A DNA stretch of 64,000 bases from Pseudomonas siliginis (lineage in GTDB: Bacteria > Pseudomonadota > Gammaproteobacteria > Pseudomonadales > Pseudomonadaceae). Below are positions 55,189 through 64,000 of this stretch, one piece after another (position 1 is the first letter of the stretch; each line of letters begins with the position of its first letter). The position numbers were made by a program, and so were the translations under genes. Below the pieces are notes generated by a model, which ran no database searches, had not been told where the DNA came from, and was given only the letters and a program-made list of their open reading frames with translations. The stretch spans positions 372,001 to 436,000 of the forward strand of contig NZ_JAHSTW010000002.1 of NCBI RefSeq assembly GCF_019145195.1, in the 5' to 3' direction.

Positions 55189-56862
55189 TCAACCGACGAT
55201 TTCCAAAGCCGGCTGCTGGTTCGATCCAGATGCCAGATATTCCACCAACTCATCCAACGGCAGCGGTCGGCTGATCAGGTAACCCTGCACCTGATCGCAG
55301 CCGAACCCGCGCAACAACTCCAGTTGCTCCGGCGTCTCGACGCCCTCGGCGACCACTTCCAGATGCAGGTTGTGCGCGAGGTTGATCATCGCGTGCACCA
55401 GTTTGCGGTTCTCTTCGCGCTGTTCCATGCCGCCGACAAAACTCTTGTCGATCTTCAGCAAGGTGATGGGCAGGCTGTTGAGGTGCACGAATGATGAAAA
55501 CCCGGTGCCGAAATCGTCCAGCGAGAAGCGCACGCCGAGGCGGCCGAGCGCATCCATGGTCTGTTTGACCAGATCGCTGCGCCGCATCACCGCGGTTTCG
55601 GTCAGTTCGAATTCCAGCCACTGCGCCTCCACCCCACGTTCGGCAATCAGGCGGCTGAGCGTCGGCAGCAACTGGCTGTCCTGAAACTGGCGGAACGACA
55701 GGTTGATCGCCATGTGCAGCGCCGGCAGACCCTGCTCGCGCAAGGCCTGCATGTCGCGCAGGGCGCGGGAAATCACCCAGTAGCCCAACGGCACGATCAG
55801 ACCGCTCTGTTCGGCCAGCGGGACGAACTCGCTCGGTGGCAACAGCCCGCGCTCGCCATGACGCCAGCGCACCAGCGCCTCGAGGCCGACAATCCGGCCG
55901 TCTTCAAGATTCAGGCGTGGCTGGTAATGCAGTTCCAGCTCATCGCGGCGCAAGGCCCGGCGCAGTTCGCTTTCGAGGTCGGCCATGCTCCGCGCGTTGC
56001 GATTGATGCGTTCGTTGAAGATATGAAAAGTGCAGCCCTGCGTGCTCTTGGCCTGCTGCATGGCGATATGGGCGTGCCACATCAGTGGATCGGCACCGCC
56101 ATTGGCGCGGGCATGGGCGATGCCGAGGCTGGAACCGATCAGCAGGCTTTCGCCGTCAACCCAGTAAGGTTCGGCCAACGCTTCAGTGATGCGTTCGGCC
56201 ATCCACTCGGCGCGTTGCGGTGCACGACGGGTATCGATCAGCAGAGCGAATTCATCGCTGCCCAGCCGTGCCAGTTGATCGCCGGCCTCCAGCTGACTTT
56301 TCAGCCGCGCGACCACTTGCAGGATCAAGCGATCGCCGGCCTGATGACCAAGGGCATCGTTGGCATGGCGGAAGTTGTCGAGATCGAGATGGCCGAGGGC
56401 GAGACCGCGACCGTCGCCTTCGGCAAGGCGCGCAGTGAGCAGGGTCTGGAATCCCTGACGGTTAGCGATACCGGTCAGCGGGTCCTGTTCGGCGAGGCGC
56501 TGCAAGGTGTTTTCCAGCACGCCGCGCTCGCGCACATGGCGCAGGCAACGCTGGAGCATGCCGGCGTCGAGGGCGTCGAACACCAGCCAGTCGCTGACAC
56601 CGACCGGCGCGGTGGCCGGTTCGTGCTCCAGCAGCAGAACGGTCGGCAGGCTGCAACGACCGGGCGCCGGTTGCAACGCTGGCAGGGTCAGCAGTACCGC
56701 GTGGCGGTTGTCCTCGAACAGGCGGCTGACCGAATCCCAGTTCGGCGCACTGATCAGCACCGCCGCGCTCCCCATCGGAGCCAGACACTCACGCAACAAC
56801 GCTGTCCACGCTGGCTCTTCGGCCAGTAGCAGCAAACGCAAGGGTTCGACAGGCGTAGACAA
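55189..56862 (-). CDS. GGDEF/EAL domain protein with receiver-like N-terminus
   Basis: This 557-residue cytoplasmic protein has three parts. Residues 1-115 look like a degenerate receiver domain without a clear phospho-acceptor Asp. The GGDEF domain (about 125-285) carries GSDEF instead of GGDEF, so cyclase activity is doubtful. The EAL domain (about 300-545) is complete: EALVRWRH, INLS Asn, ELTE Glu, DDFGTG, LKIDKSF Lys, AEGVET Glu, QGYLISRP Gln. It is therefore probably a c-di-GMP phosphodiesterase. No partner kinase is nearby. Confidence 0.92.
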   Translation of the reverse strand: MSTPVEPLRLLLLAEEPAWTALLRECLAPMGSAAVLISAPNWDSVSRLFEDNRHAVLLTLPALQPAPGRCSLPTVLLLEHEPATAPVGVSDWLVFDALDAGMLQRCLRHVRERGVLENTLQRLAEQDPLTGIANRQGFQTLLTARLAEGDGRGLALGHLDLDNFRHANDALGHQAGDRLILQVVARLKSQLEAGDQLARLGSDEFALLIDTRRAPQRAEWMAERITEALAEPYWVDGESLLIGSSLGIAHARANGGADPLMWHAHIAMQQAKSTQGCTFHIFNERINRNARSMADLESELRRALRRDELELHYQPRLNLEDGRIVGLEALVRWRHGERGLLPPSEFVPLAEQSGLIVPLGYWVISRALRDMQALREQGLPALHMAINLSFRQFQDSQLLPTLSRLIAERGVEAQWLEFELTETAVMRRSDLVKQTMDALGRLGVRFSLDDFGTGFSSFVHLNSLPITLLKIDKSFVGGMEQREENRKLVHAMINLAHNLHLEVVAEGVETPEQLELLRGFGCDQVQGYLISRPLPLDELVEYLASGSNQQPALEIVG

Positions 56863-57134
56863 GCTGACTCCCTAGACTCTGCAATGATGTAGGCGGGGCA
56901 TTATGCCGGTGTGCTGAACAATGACCAATGCGTTGTCTGATGACAACGACCTCTAAACGTTATTTTGTGTCACGAATGAGAACATTAGCCGCAAAATCCC
57001 CGCGTATCCTGCGCGAAAGTAACAAAACCGGCAAATCTGAATCGCGTGCTGCGTCACAAGTCGGACAGAGCAGCAGAAATCGCTGAGCCTGTTAAAATGC
57101 CGGCCCATTTCGTCAACGACTCCCGAATTTTCGT

Positions 57135-59144
57135 ATGTCCCGACTCAATCCCCGGCAGCAAGAAGCCGTGAACTACGTCGGCGGCCCTCTATTGGTGCTC
57201 GCCGGTGCTGGCTCCGGCAAGACCAGCGTGATCACACGCAAGATCGCGCACCTGATCCAGAACTGCGGCATCCGCGCCCAGTACATCGTCGCCATGACCT
57301 TTACCAACAAGGCCGCGCGCGAAATGAAAGAGCGGGTCGGCACCCTGTTGCGTGCCGGCGAAGGCCGTGGCCTGACCGTCTGCACCTTCCACAACCTGGG
57401 CCTGAACATCATCCGCAAGGAGCATGCGCGGCTGGGCTACAAACCCGGTTTCTCGATCTTCGACGAAACCGACGTCAAGGCCCTGATGACCGACATCATG
57501 CAGAAGGAATACGCAGGCGACGACGGCGTCGACGAGATCAAGAACATGATCGGCGCCTGGAAAAACGATCTGATCCTGCCCGCCCAGGCCCTGGAAAACG
57601 CGCGCAACCCCAAGGAACAAACCGCCGCGATCGTCTACACCCACTACCAGCGCACGCTCAAGGCGTTCAACGCGGTGGACTTCGACGACCTGATCCTGCT
57701 GCCGGTAAAACTCTTCGAAGAACACGCCGACATTCTCGAAAAGTGGCAGAACAAGGTGCGTTACCTGCTCGTCGACGAATACCAAGACACCAACGCCAGT
57801 CAGTATCTGTTGGTGAAGATGCTCATCGGCAAGCGCAACCAGTTCACCGTGGTCGGCGACGACGACCAGTCAATCTACGCCTGGCGTGGCGCGCGCCCGG
57901 AAAACCTGATGCTGCTCAAGGACGACTATCCGTCCTTGAAAGTGGTCATGCTCGAGCAGAACTACCGCTCCACCAGCCGCATCCTGCGCTGCGCCAACGT
58001 GCTGATCTCGAACAACCCGCACGAATTCGAAAAACAGCTGTGGAGCGAGATGGGCCACGGCGACGAGATCCGCGTGATCCGCTGCCGCAACGAGGACGCC
58101 GAAGCCGAGCGCGTGGCCATGGAAATCCTCAGCCTGCACTTGCGCACCGACCGCCCGTACAGCGATTTCGCCATTCTTTATCGCGGTAACTATCAGGCCA
58201 AGCTGATCGAATTGAAGCTGCAACACCACCAGGTGCCGTATCGCCTGAGCGGCGGCAACAGCTTCTTCGGTCGCCAGGAAGTGAAGGACCTGATGGCCTA
58301 CTTCCGCCTGATCGTCAATCCGGATGACGACAACGCCTTCCTGCGCGTGATCAACGTGCCGCGTCGCGAGATCGGCTCGACCACCCTGGAAAAGCTCGGC
58401 AACTACGCCACCGAGCGCAAGATCTCGATGTACGCCGCCACCGACGAAATTGGCCTCGGCGAACATCTCGACAGCCGCTTCACTGATCGCCTGGCGCGCT
58501 TCAAGCGCTTCATGGACAAGGTCCGCGAGCAGTGCGCCGGCGAAGATCCGATCTCGGCGCTGCGCAGCATGGTCATGGACATCGACTACGAGAACTGGCT
58601 GCGCACCAACAGCTCCAGCGACAAGGCGGCGGACTACCGCATGGGCAACGTCTGGTTCCTGATCGAGGCGTTGAAAAACACCCTCGAGAAAGACGAAGAC
58701 GGCGAAATGACCGTCGAAGACGCCATCGGCAAACTGGTGCTGCGTGACATGCTCGAGCGCCAGCAGGAAGAAGAGGACGGTGCCGAAGGCGTGCAGATGA
58801 TGACCCTGCATGCGTCCAAGGGTCTGGAATTCCCTTACGTGTTCATCATGGGCATGGAAGAGGAAATCCTCCCGCACCGCTCCAGCATCGAAGCCGACAC
58901 GATCGAAGAAGAACGCCGCCTGGCCTACGTGGGCATCACCCGCGCGCGTCAGACCCTGGCCTTCACCTTCGCCGCCAAGCGCAAGCAGTACGGTGAAATC
59001 ATCGACTGCGCGCCGAGCCGCTTCCTCGATGAGCTGCCACCGGACGATCTGGCCTGGGAAGGCAACGACGACACACCGACTGAAGTCAAAGCCGTGCGTG
59101 GCAATAGCGCATTGGCTGACATACGCGCGATGTTAAAGCGCTAG
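57135..59144 (+). CDS. rep: ATP-dependent DNA helicase Rep
   Basis: This 669-residue superfamily 1A helicase has motif I VLAGAGSGKTSVIT (about 22-35), motif Ia AMTFTNKAAREMKERV, motif II VDEYQDTN (about 214-221), motif III VGDDDQSIYAWRGA, motif IV EQNYRST, motif V MTLHASKGLEF and motif VI VGITRARQ. Length and motif spacing fit Rep rather than UvrD (about 720). Rep helps replication forks pass protein roadblocks. It is divergent from the GGDEF/EAL gene (272-base gap with no gene seen) and precedes xpt. Confidence 0.95.
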   Translation: MSRLNPRQQEAVNYVGGPLLVLAGAGSGKTSVITRKIAHLIQNCGIRAQYIVAMTFTNKAAREMKERVGTLLRAGEGRGLTVCTFHNLGLNIIRKEHARLGYKPGFSIFDETDVKALMTDIMQKEYAGDDGVDEIKNMIGAWKNDLILPAQALENARNPKEQTAAIVYTHYQRTLKAFNAVDFDDLILLPVKLFEEHADILEKWQNKVRYLLVDEYQDTNASQYLLVKMLIGKRNQFTVVGDDDQSIYAWRGARPENLMLLKDDYPSLKVVMLEQNYRSTSRILRCANVLISNNPHEFEKQLWSEMGHGDEIRVIRCRNEDAEAERVAMEILSLHLRTDRPYSDFAILYRGNYQAKLIELKLQHHQVPYRLSGGNSFFGRQEVKDLMAYFRLIVNPDDDNAFLRVINVPRREIGSTTLEKLGNYATERKISMYAATDEIGLGEHLDSRFTDRLARFKRFMDKVREQCAGEDPISALRSMVMDIDYENWLRTNSSSDKAADYRMGNVWFLIEALKNTLEKDEDGEMTVEDAIGKLVLRDMLERQQEEEDGAEGVQMMTLHASKGLEFPYVFIMGMEEEILPHRSSIEADTIEEERRLAYVGITRARQTLAFTFAAKRKQYGEIIDCAPSRFLDELPPDDLAWEGNDDTPTEVKAVRGNSALADIRAMLKR

Positions 59145-59774
<630 letters not shown>

Positions 59775-59796
59775 CCAGCGGCCCCTAGTTATTTCC

Positions 59797-59885
59797 TGTG
59801 GGAGCGAGCCTGCTCGCGAATGCGTTGTGTCAGTCACCCTGTTGAGTGAATGACACACCGCTTTCGCGAGCAGGCTCGCTCCCAC
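59797..59885. repeat. REPIN, TGTGGGAGCGAGC family
   Basis: Inverted pair between the convergent xpt and acetyl-CoA hydrolase genes. Confidence 0.87.
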
Positions 59886-59907
59886 AGTGGGTTCTGGGGG
59901 TGGTCAG

Positions 59908-61830
59908 TTATTGCGCGGTAGCTTTGAGGCCTGTGAGCAGCAGGCGTTGGAAAAGGTCCTCCTTCAGGCCCTCCGGATTCGTCAGTTGCATCCGTTCAAG
60001 ATGTTCCGGGAACACTGAGGCCTCCGGCGCATCCAGCGCTGCCTTGCCCAATTCCAGAATCTCGGTCAGCTTGAACTTGCTCTTCAGCCAGTTCAGCGCC
60101 CGCAGCAGATCACGTTCGATCGCGGTGAAATCACAGCCCAGCGGATACTCCGGAAACAGGTTCGGGTGCCGCGCGGCAATCGCCTGCAAGCGTTGCGGTG
60201 TGTTGTCGGCAAAACGTGGGTCGATACGGAAATCCTTTGGCAGCTTGCCGACTTTCTGCGCCTGCTCGATCAGCCCCGGCTGGAAGCGAGAATCGCTGAT
60301 GTTGAGCAGCGCTTCGATCACCGCTGCGTCGGATTTTCCGCGCAGGTCGGCGATGCCGTACTCGGTGACGACGATGTCGCGCAGGTGCCGCGGGATCGTG
60401 CAGTGGCCGTAGTCCCAGACGATATTGGAATTGACCTCGCCGCCCGATTCGCGCCAGCTGCGCAGGATCAACATCGATCGCGCGCCTTCCAGCGCATGGC
60501 CCTGAGCAACAAAGTTGTACTGGCCGCCGACACCGCTGAGCACGCGTCCATCTGCCAATTGATCAGCCACCCCGGCGCCAAGCAGAGTCATGGTGAACAC
60601 GGTGTTGATGAAGCGCGCATCGATGCGCTGCAAGCGCTTGAGCTCTTCCTGGCCGTACAGCTCGTTGATGTAGCTGATACGGGTCATGTTGAATTCAAGC
60701 AGCCTGCTTTGCGGCAACTCGCGCAGCCGTTCATAAAAGCTGCGCGGGCCAAGGAAGAAGCCGCCGTGCACCGAGATACCGTCGGGCTGCGCGGCTTCGT
60801 CGAGGGTACCGGCGTTGGCCTGCTCCTGAGTCGGCACATCCGGATAGACCTTGCGCCGAATGATCCCGGCATCCGCCAATACCAACAGCCCGTTGACGAA
60901 CATCTCGCTGCAACCGTAAAGGCCTTTGGCAAATGGCGCGGTGCCGCCCTCGCGCTGGATCAATTGCGCCCATTGGCTGAGGTTGATGTCATCGAGCACC
61001 GCCTGATAGCCGGCGTTATCGGCCTGACGGGCAAGCAACGCAGCAGTCAACGCATCCCCCATCGAGCCGATACCAATTTGCAATGTGCCGCCATCGCGCA
61101 CCAGCGTACTGGCGTGCAAGCCAATGAAATGATCCTGAAAGCCCACCGGCATGTTCGGCGTGGAAAACAGCGTGCTGCTGTCCTTCTCGTCGATCAGCAG
61201 ATCAAACGTGTCGATGTCGACTTCCGCATCGCCGGGCATGTACGGCAGATCCGTATGCACCTGGCCGACCAGCACAATGGTCTCCCCCGCCTCGCGGCGC
61301 TTGGCGATCATCGGCAACAGGTCGAGGGTGATGTCGGGGTTGCAGCTCAGGCTTAAGCGATCAGGGTGCTCGCTGCTGCTGGCGAGCAATTGCGCCACCA
61401 GATTGAGACCCGCTGCGTTGATGTCGCGAGCGGCATGGCTGTAATTGCTGCTGACGTAATCCTGCTGCGCCGGCGCGCTGTTGAGCAGACTGCCAGGCTG
61501 CATGAAGAACTGTTGGATTCGGATGTTGGCGGGCAGGCTGTCATGCTGGAGATCGGCGAGGAAATCGAACTCCGGATAATCACCAAACACGCGCTCGACG
61601 AAAGGCTCGATAAAGCGCTTCTGCAAGCCATCGCCCAGATTCGGCCGACCGAGGCACAGCGCGGTATAGATCGTCAGCTGCCGCTCGGGCAGGTCCTTGA
61701 TGCGCCGGTACAGCGCGTTGACGAAGTGATTCGGCTTGCCCAACCCCAGCGGCAGGCCCATGTGGATGTGCGCAGGCAAACGCGCCAGCACGTCGTCAAC
61801 CGCCTGTTCGATCGAACACAACTGCACCAT
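59908..61830 (-). CDS. Acetyl-CoA hydrolase/transferase family protein
   Basis: This 640-residue CoA transferase-type protein starts VQLCSIEQAVDDVLARLPAH. It shows the GGTLQIGIGSMGDALTAALL block (about 262-281), typical of the acetyl-CoA hydrolase N-terminal half, and in the C-terminal half RISYINELYGQEEL and SGVGGQYNFVAQGHALEGAR, the G-rich CoA loop, with YGIADLRGKS afterwards. It is longer than the 500-residue SucCoA:acetate transferases. The exact acyl substrate is unknown. The ATG at 61830 matches the family; the frame is open 35 codons upstream. Confidence 0.88.
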   Translation of the reverse strand: MVQLCSIEQAVDDVLARLPAHIHMGLPLGLGKPNHFVNALYRRIKDLPERQLTIYTALCLGRPNLGDGLQKRFIEPFVERVFGDYPEFDFLADLQHDSLPANIRIQQFFMQPGSLLNSAPAQQDYVSSNYSHAARDINAAGLNLVAQLLASSSEHPDRLSLSCNPDITLDLLPMIAKRREAGETIVLVGQVHTDLPYMPGDAEVDIDTFDLLIDEKDSSTLFSTPNMPVGFQDHFIGLHASTLVRDGGTLQIGIGSMGDALTAALLARQADNAGYQAVLDDINLSQWAQLIQREGGTAPFAKGLYGCSEMFVNGLLVLADAGIIRRKVYPDVPTQEQANAGTLDEAAQPDGISVHGGFFLGPRSFYERLRELPQSRLLEFNMTRISYINELYGQEELKRLQRIDARFINTVFTMTLLGAGVADQLADGRVLSGVGGQYNFVAQGHALEGARSMLILRSWRESGGEVNSNIVWDYGHCTIPRHLRDIVVTEYGIADLRGKSDAAVIEALLNISDSRFQPGLIEQAQKVGKLPKDFRIDPRFADNTPQRLQAIAARHPNLFPEYPLGCDFTAIERDLLRALNWLKSKFKLTEILELGKAALDAPEASVFPEHLERMQLTNPEGLKEDLFQRLLLTGLKATAQ

Positions 61831-62135
61831 CTGAAGCCTCCCGCCCGTTCCGTTGATAGGGGTAGACCGAGATTGCCGGGGAATTACTTCCGAGGGAAGG
61901 TGATTGGTGCGAAAAAATGGCCAAAGTTTCGACATAGGGCGAATCGCCTCTGTTAAGTCGGCAAGACGAACTGCCTCACAAGCGCTCAGCTTTTTTCCTA
62001 CATCACCTGTAATTCAATCACGCGCAACTACCAGACGCGTCTCAATTGTACTTATTTCATACATAGCTAGCATTGGACGCAAGATTCAAACGCTTTGCAA
62101 AAAAGGACCTCTCGCTTCGGAAGCACTGACCTCTA
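61831..62135. other. Transition into the AT-rich right-hand cluster
   Basis: This 305-base gap marks the change from the GC-rich core to AT-rich DNA, at roughly 61900-61980. A plus-strand frame of 113 codons (61904-62245) crosses it and overlaps the start of the next gene out of phase; it has no family features. No precursor peptide or attachment site was recognised. The promoter of the ABC cluster should be here. Confidence 0.5.
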
Positions 62136-63014
62136 ATGAAAAGCAACCTGATACTCTGCTGCTTTGGTGTAGGCATTGCGATTTTAACGAGCGCATCCCC
62201 CTATTTAATTGGCGCCTCAATCAATCTGTATCTGGCAAGCGATAGCTTTTATTTGTACGCGCTCGCGGGCGCTTCGTTCCTCCTCATCGCCACGCCCCCA
62301 TTAAAGCTGGCAGCCAACATCTATCTACAAAAAACCGCGTCCAAAACAAGATTTATTCTGAAGAAGGCAATCCTGAATCACCTACTAGACAGAAGCTTCG
62401 GGCATACGCAAAAACCAGGCGAGCGGATCGAACTCATCGATGGCGACGTTGATGGCTCGATATATTTATATCACTCAATTTATCTGGATTTATCGCTGAA
62501 CTGCAGCATCATTATCGCTGCGCTCCTGGTGACTGCCCACTATCATCCACTTCTGGCACTCGCACCACTTACCGGCCTTGTTTATGCTATTGCGGCATAC
62601 CTTATAACTCGAAAAAATAGCAATTCACTGTTTGATGAGTACGTTCAAGAAAACACCTTAACAATAGGCGCCCTCTGTGAACTTTTAGTTAATGCAAAGC
62701 CATACACCAACAGGACCAAGGTCGATATAAAAAATATCGAGCGCCTCGCTTTTCGCTCAAGCCTCAAAGCCACAACATTCGAATCAATGTCAGGTACATG
62801 TTATCCGATAGCGATAGTGGTCTTATTATTGCTATCGGCTCATCTGCTAAGCGTTGGCGAAGCGACTATAGGCTCAATTTTTGCCTCAGCCATCTATCTT
62901 GAACGCGTTCTGAGCCCCACGATGTCACTGATATCTATCTACTACTCGAGCAGAGAGGCATCTTATAGACGTAGTCGAATTCGTAGCTACGAACTGCAGC
63001 ACGAGGGGCATTGA
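62136..63014 (+). CDS. ABC exporter membrane-domain protein, half A (no ATPase domain)
   Basis: This 292-residue protein has about six hydrophobic spans and ends without any ATPase domain. It resembles a type I ABC exporter membrane domain: the first two spans, a long intracellular loop (KTRFILKKAILNHLLDRSFG), the GERIELIDGDVDGSIYLYHS coupling region, and a last span pair around LLLLSAHLLSVGEATIGSIF. The DNA is AT-rich with ATA and TTA codons rare in the neighbours. The ribosome site is weak. The next gene follows by 3 bases. Substrate unknown. Confidence 0.7.
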   Translation: MKSNLILCCFGVGIAILTSASPYLIGASINLYLASDSFYLYALAGASFLLIATPPLKLAANIYLQKTASKTRFILKKAILNHLLDRSFGHTQKPGERIELIDGDVDGSIYLYHSIYLDLSLNCSIIIAALLVTAHYHPLLALAPLTGLVYAIAAYLITRKNSNSLFDEYVQENTLTIGALCELLVNAKPYTNRTKVDIKNIERLAFRSSLKATTFESMSGTCYPIAIVVLLLLSAHLLSVGEATIGSIFASAIYLERVLSPTMSLISIYYSSREASYRRSRIRSYELQHEGH

Positions 63015-63017
63015 ACT

Positions 63018-63899
63018 ATGTTTATATGCTTGCGAAATAACCTGACCGTTTTTCTTCTTTCGGTTATTTGCCTTACCGTAGCAACTACATGTCAATTGTT
63101 AATACCATCAGTCATCGCAAAGAGCCTGTCGGCTCTTACTACTGGCTCCATTAACGCTGAATTTTATTTCACTCTTATCGCTGTTTTTCTAACCAAGCTA
63201 TCAAGCCAAGCTCTGGGCAATTCCTTGGCAACGCTCATGGAAGCAAGATCCCGTTTTCTACTTATCAACTTCATTGTGCATGATAAACGCCCCTCTCCAT
63301 TATGTTCTCGGGTGACATTGATAAAAGAAGACGCGGAAAAAATTGCTTCCGTCATTCATGACACAATCCATCTCATGGGCTCTTGCATTTTGACGGTTTC
63401 CGCAGCCTATATTCTGCTCAGGGAAAACATCTATTTCTTCCTGCCCATCGCTTTAATTATTGTGTTGACGTGCGTGCAGTTGAGATTTGCCAAGCCTGTA
63501 ATTCAGCGGCTATATGCAGCGGAAATGTCGAAGGAGGATTTTTACAAGGAGTCGTTTATCAGCGCTTTCAACGCTTCCAGCGATGGCAAGCAAAGTAAAA
63601 TGCAACTCATTAGAAGCTATGGATATTTGAAGGACACGGTAAGAGCACGCTACAAGTATCTGAAAGCAAGCGCCATACAGTCCTTCTGGCCGGAAATGGC
63701 TATCTCGGCAGGTACGGTTTCAGTCATTTTCTTCAGCGCCGCTGCCACGCCGGAATTATTTGGCGAGCGTCTTATTGCCTGTCTCGGTTATATCGGAATT
63801 TTTACCATGGCCAGCACGGGTTCGATAAGACTCGGAATCACGATGATTGGCGTGAAGGTATCCGTTGATAGGATCTTTAGAGGGCATCGATATGAATGA
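63018..63899 (+). CDS. ABC exporter membrane-domain protein, half B (no ATPase domain)
   Basis: This 293-residue protein again has about six hydrophobic segments. It starts MFICLRNNLTVFLLSVICLT, has a loop with SRVTLIKEDAEKIASVIHDT matching the coupling loop of half A and of ABC exporters, and ends KVSVDRIFRGHRYE just where an ATPase domain would normally be joined. Codon use is AT-rich as in half A. It overlaps the next gene by 8 bases. The two halves probably form a heterodimeric channel. Confidence 0.68.
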   Translation: MFICLRNNLTVFLLSVICLTVATTCQLLIPSVIAKSLSALTTGSINAEFYFTLIAVFLTKLSSQALGNSLATLMEARSRFLLINFIVHDKRPSPLCSRVTLIKEDAEKIASVIHDTIHLMGSCILTVSAAYILLRENIYFFLPIALIIVLTCVQLRFAKPVIQRLYAAEMSKEDFYKESFISAFNASSDGKQSKMQLIRSYGYLKDTVRARYKYLKASAIQSFWPEMAISAGTVSVIFFSAAATPELFGERLIACLGYIGIFTMASTGSIRLGITMIGVKVSVDRIFRGHRYE

Positions 63900-64000
63900 T
63901 ATGTTTATCCAGCAAATACGCCTGAAGCCAGACGTGACGGTGGGTGACCGGCTGCAAAACCTCTTCCCCCTTGAACTGCGCAACTCGATAACGGTTTTTA
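63892..64000 (+). CDS. Third gene of the AT-rich cluster (partial at window edge)
   Basis: The frame starts ATG at 63892, 8 bases inside the stop of half B, and runs to the edge: MNDMFIQQIRLKPDVTVGDR then LQNLFPLELRNSITVF. Thirty-six codons are visible. The final hydrophobic strand could be the beta strand before a Walker A loop, which would fit a missing ATPase subunit. That is a guess from position; no motif is present in the visible part. Confidence 0.5.
   Translation, partial: MNDMFIQQIRLKPDVTVGDRLQNLFPLELRNSITVF

Noticed and set aside
61904..62245. 113-codon frame before the ABC cluster, considered as a precursor peptide or immunity gene
   Set aside because: Overlaps the next gene out of phase, no leader/core features, no convincing ribosome site.

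Overview
The window is a chromosomal segment of a Pseudomonas, most likely of the P. fluorescens group. The DNA is GC-rich. The gene order algP - rsd/algQ - dsbB - hemY - hemDX - hemC - algR - argH - cyaA - rnk - cyaY - lptM - lysA - dapF - xerC - sutA - glnK/amtB - comM - rep - xpt matches the conserved block known from Pseudomonas chromosomes. Two families of short palindromic REP/REPIN repeats typical of fluorescent pseudomonads fill many gene ends. No rRNA, tRNA, CRISPR array, insertion sequence or prophage was recognised.

Layout. 1-2.2 kb: end of a polar amino-acid ABC importer operon (binding protein tail, two permeases, ATPase). 2.3-7.2 kb: ppx converging on hemB-ppk (polyphosphate turnover and porphobilinogen synthesis). 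7.4-11.5 kb: DedA membrane protein, elbB, a DUF188 protein, and an FTR1-type iron permease fused to a cytochrome c domain. 11.7-16.5 kb: an envelope lipoprotein cluster (two COG3014 paralogues, a YcfL-like protein, LpoB, a CsgG/LpoB-like secreted protein). 16.7-23.8 kb: LysE exporter, MscS-like channel, ABC-F ATPase, TIGR02444 protein, AlgP, FKBP isomerase, Rsd/AlgQ, DsbB. 24-29 kb: hemY, fused hemD-hemX, hemC and algR on the minus strand. Only a C-terminal remnant of the sensor kinase gene algZ/fimS is left beside algR. 29.4-35.9 kb: argH, a GST, two small conserved proteins, class I adenylate cyclase, rnk. 36-42.7 kb: cyaY, then the lptM-lysA-dapF-DUF484-xerC-HAD operon, sutA, yjbQ. 42.9-45.3 kb: glnK-amtB (ammonium uptake and PII signalling) and ubiK. 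45.3-47.5 kb: a small, AT-richer accessory pocket with an orphan HigA-like antitoxin, a GNAT-like protein and two related tiny proteins. 47.5-61.8 kb: comM, a DUF4432 epimerase-like protein, a chemoreceptor, a LysR regulator, a MATE pump, a GGDEF/EAL protein, rep, xpt, and an acetyl-CoA hydrolase/transferase. 62.1-64 kb: a clearly AT-rich acquired cluster of two membrane-domain-only ABC exporter halves, running off the right edge into a third overlapping gene.

Themes. Much of the window is housekeeping: tetrapyrrole synthesis, lysine/DAP, nitrogen signalling, DNA repair and recombination, polyphosphate. The most unusual points are the AT-rich split ABC exporter at the right edge, the decayed algZ next to an intact algR, the duplicated COG3014/LpoB/CsgG-like lipoprotein operon, the strongly structured region upstream of dsbB, an intrinsic terminator inside the rnk leader, and the pair of tiny paralogues between ubiK and comM.
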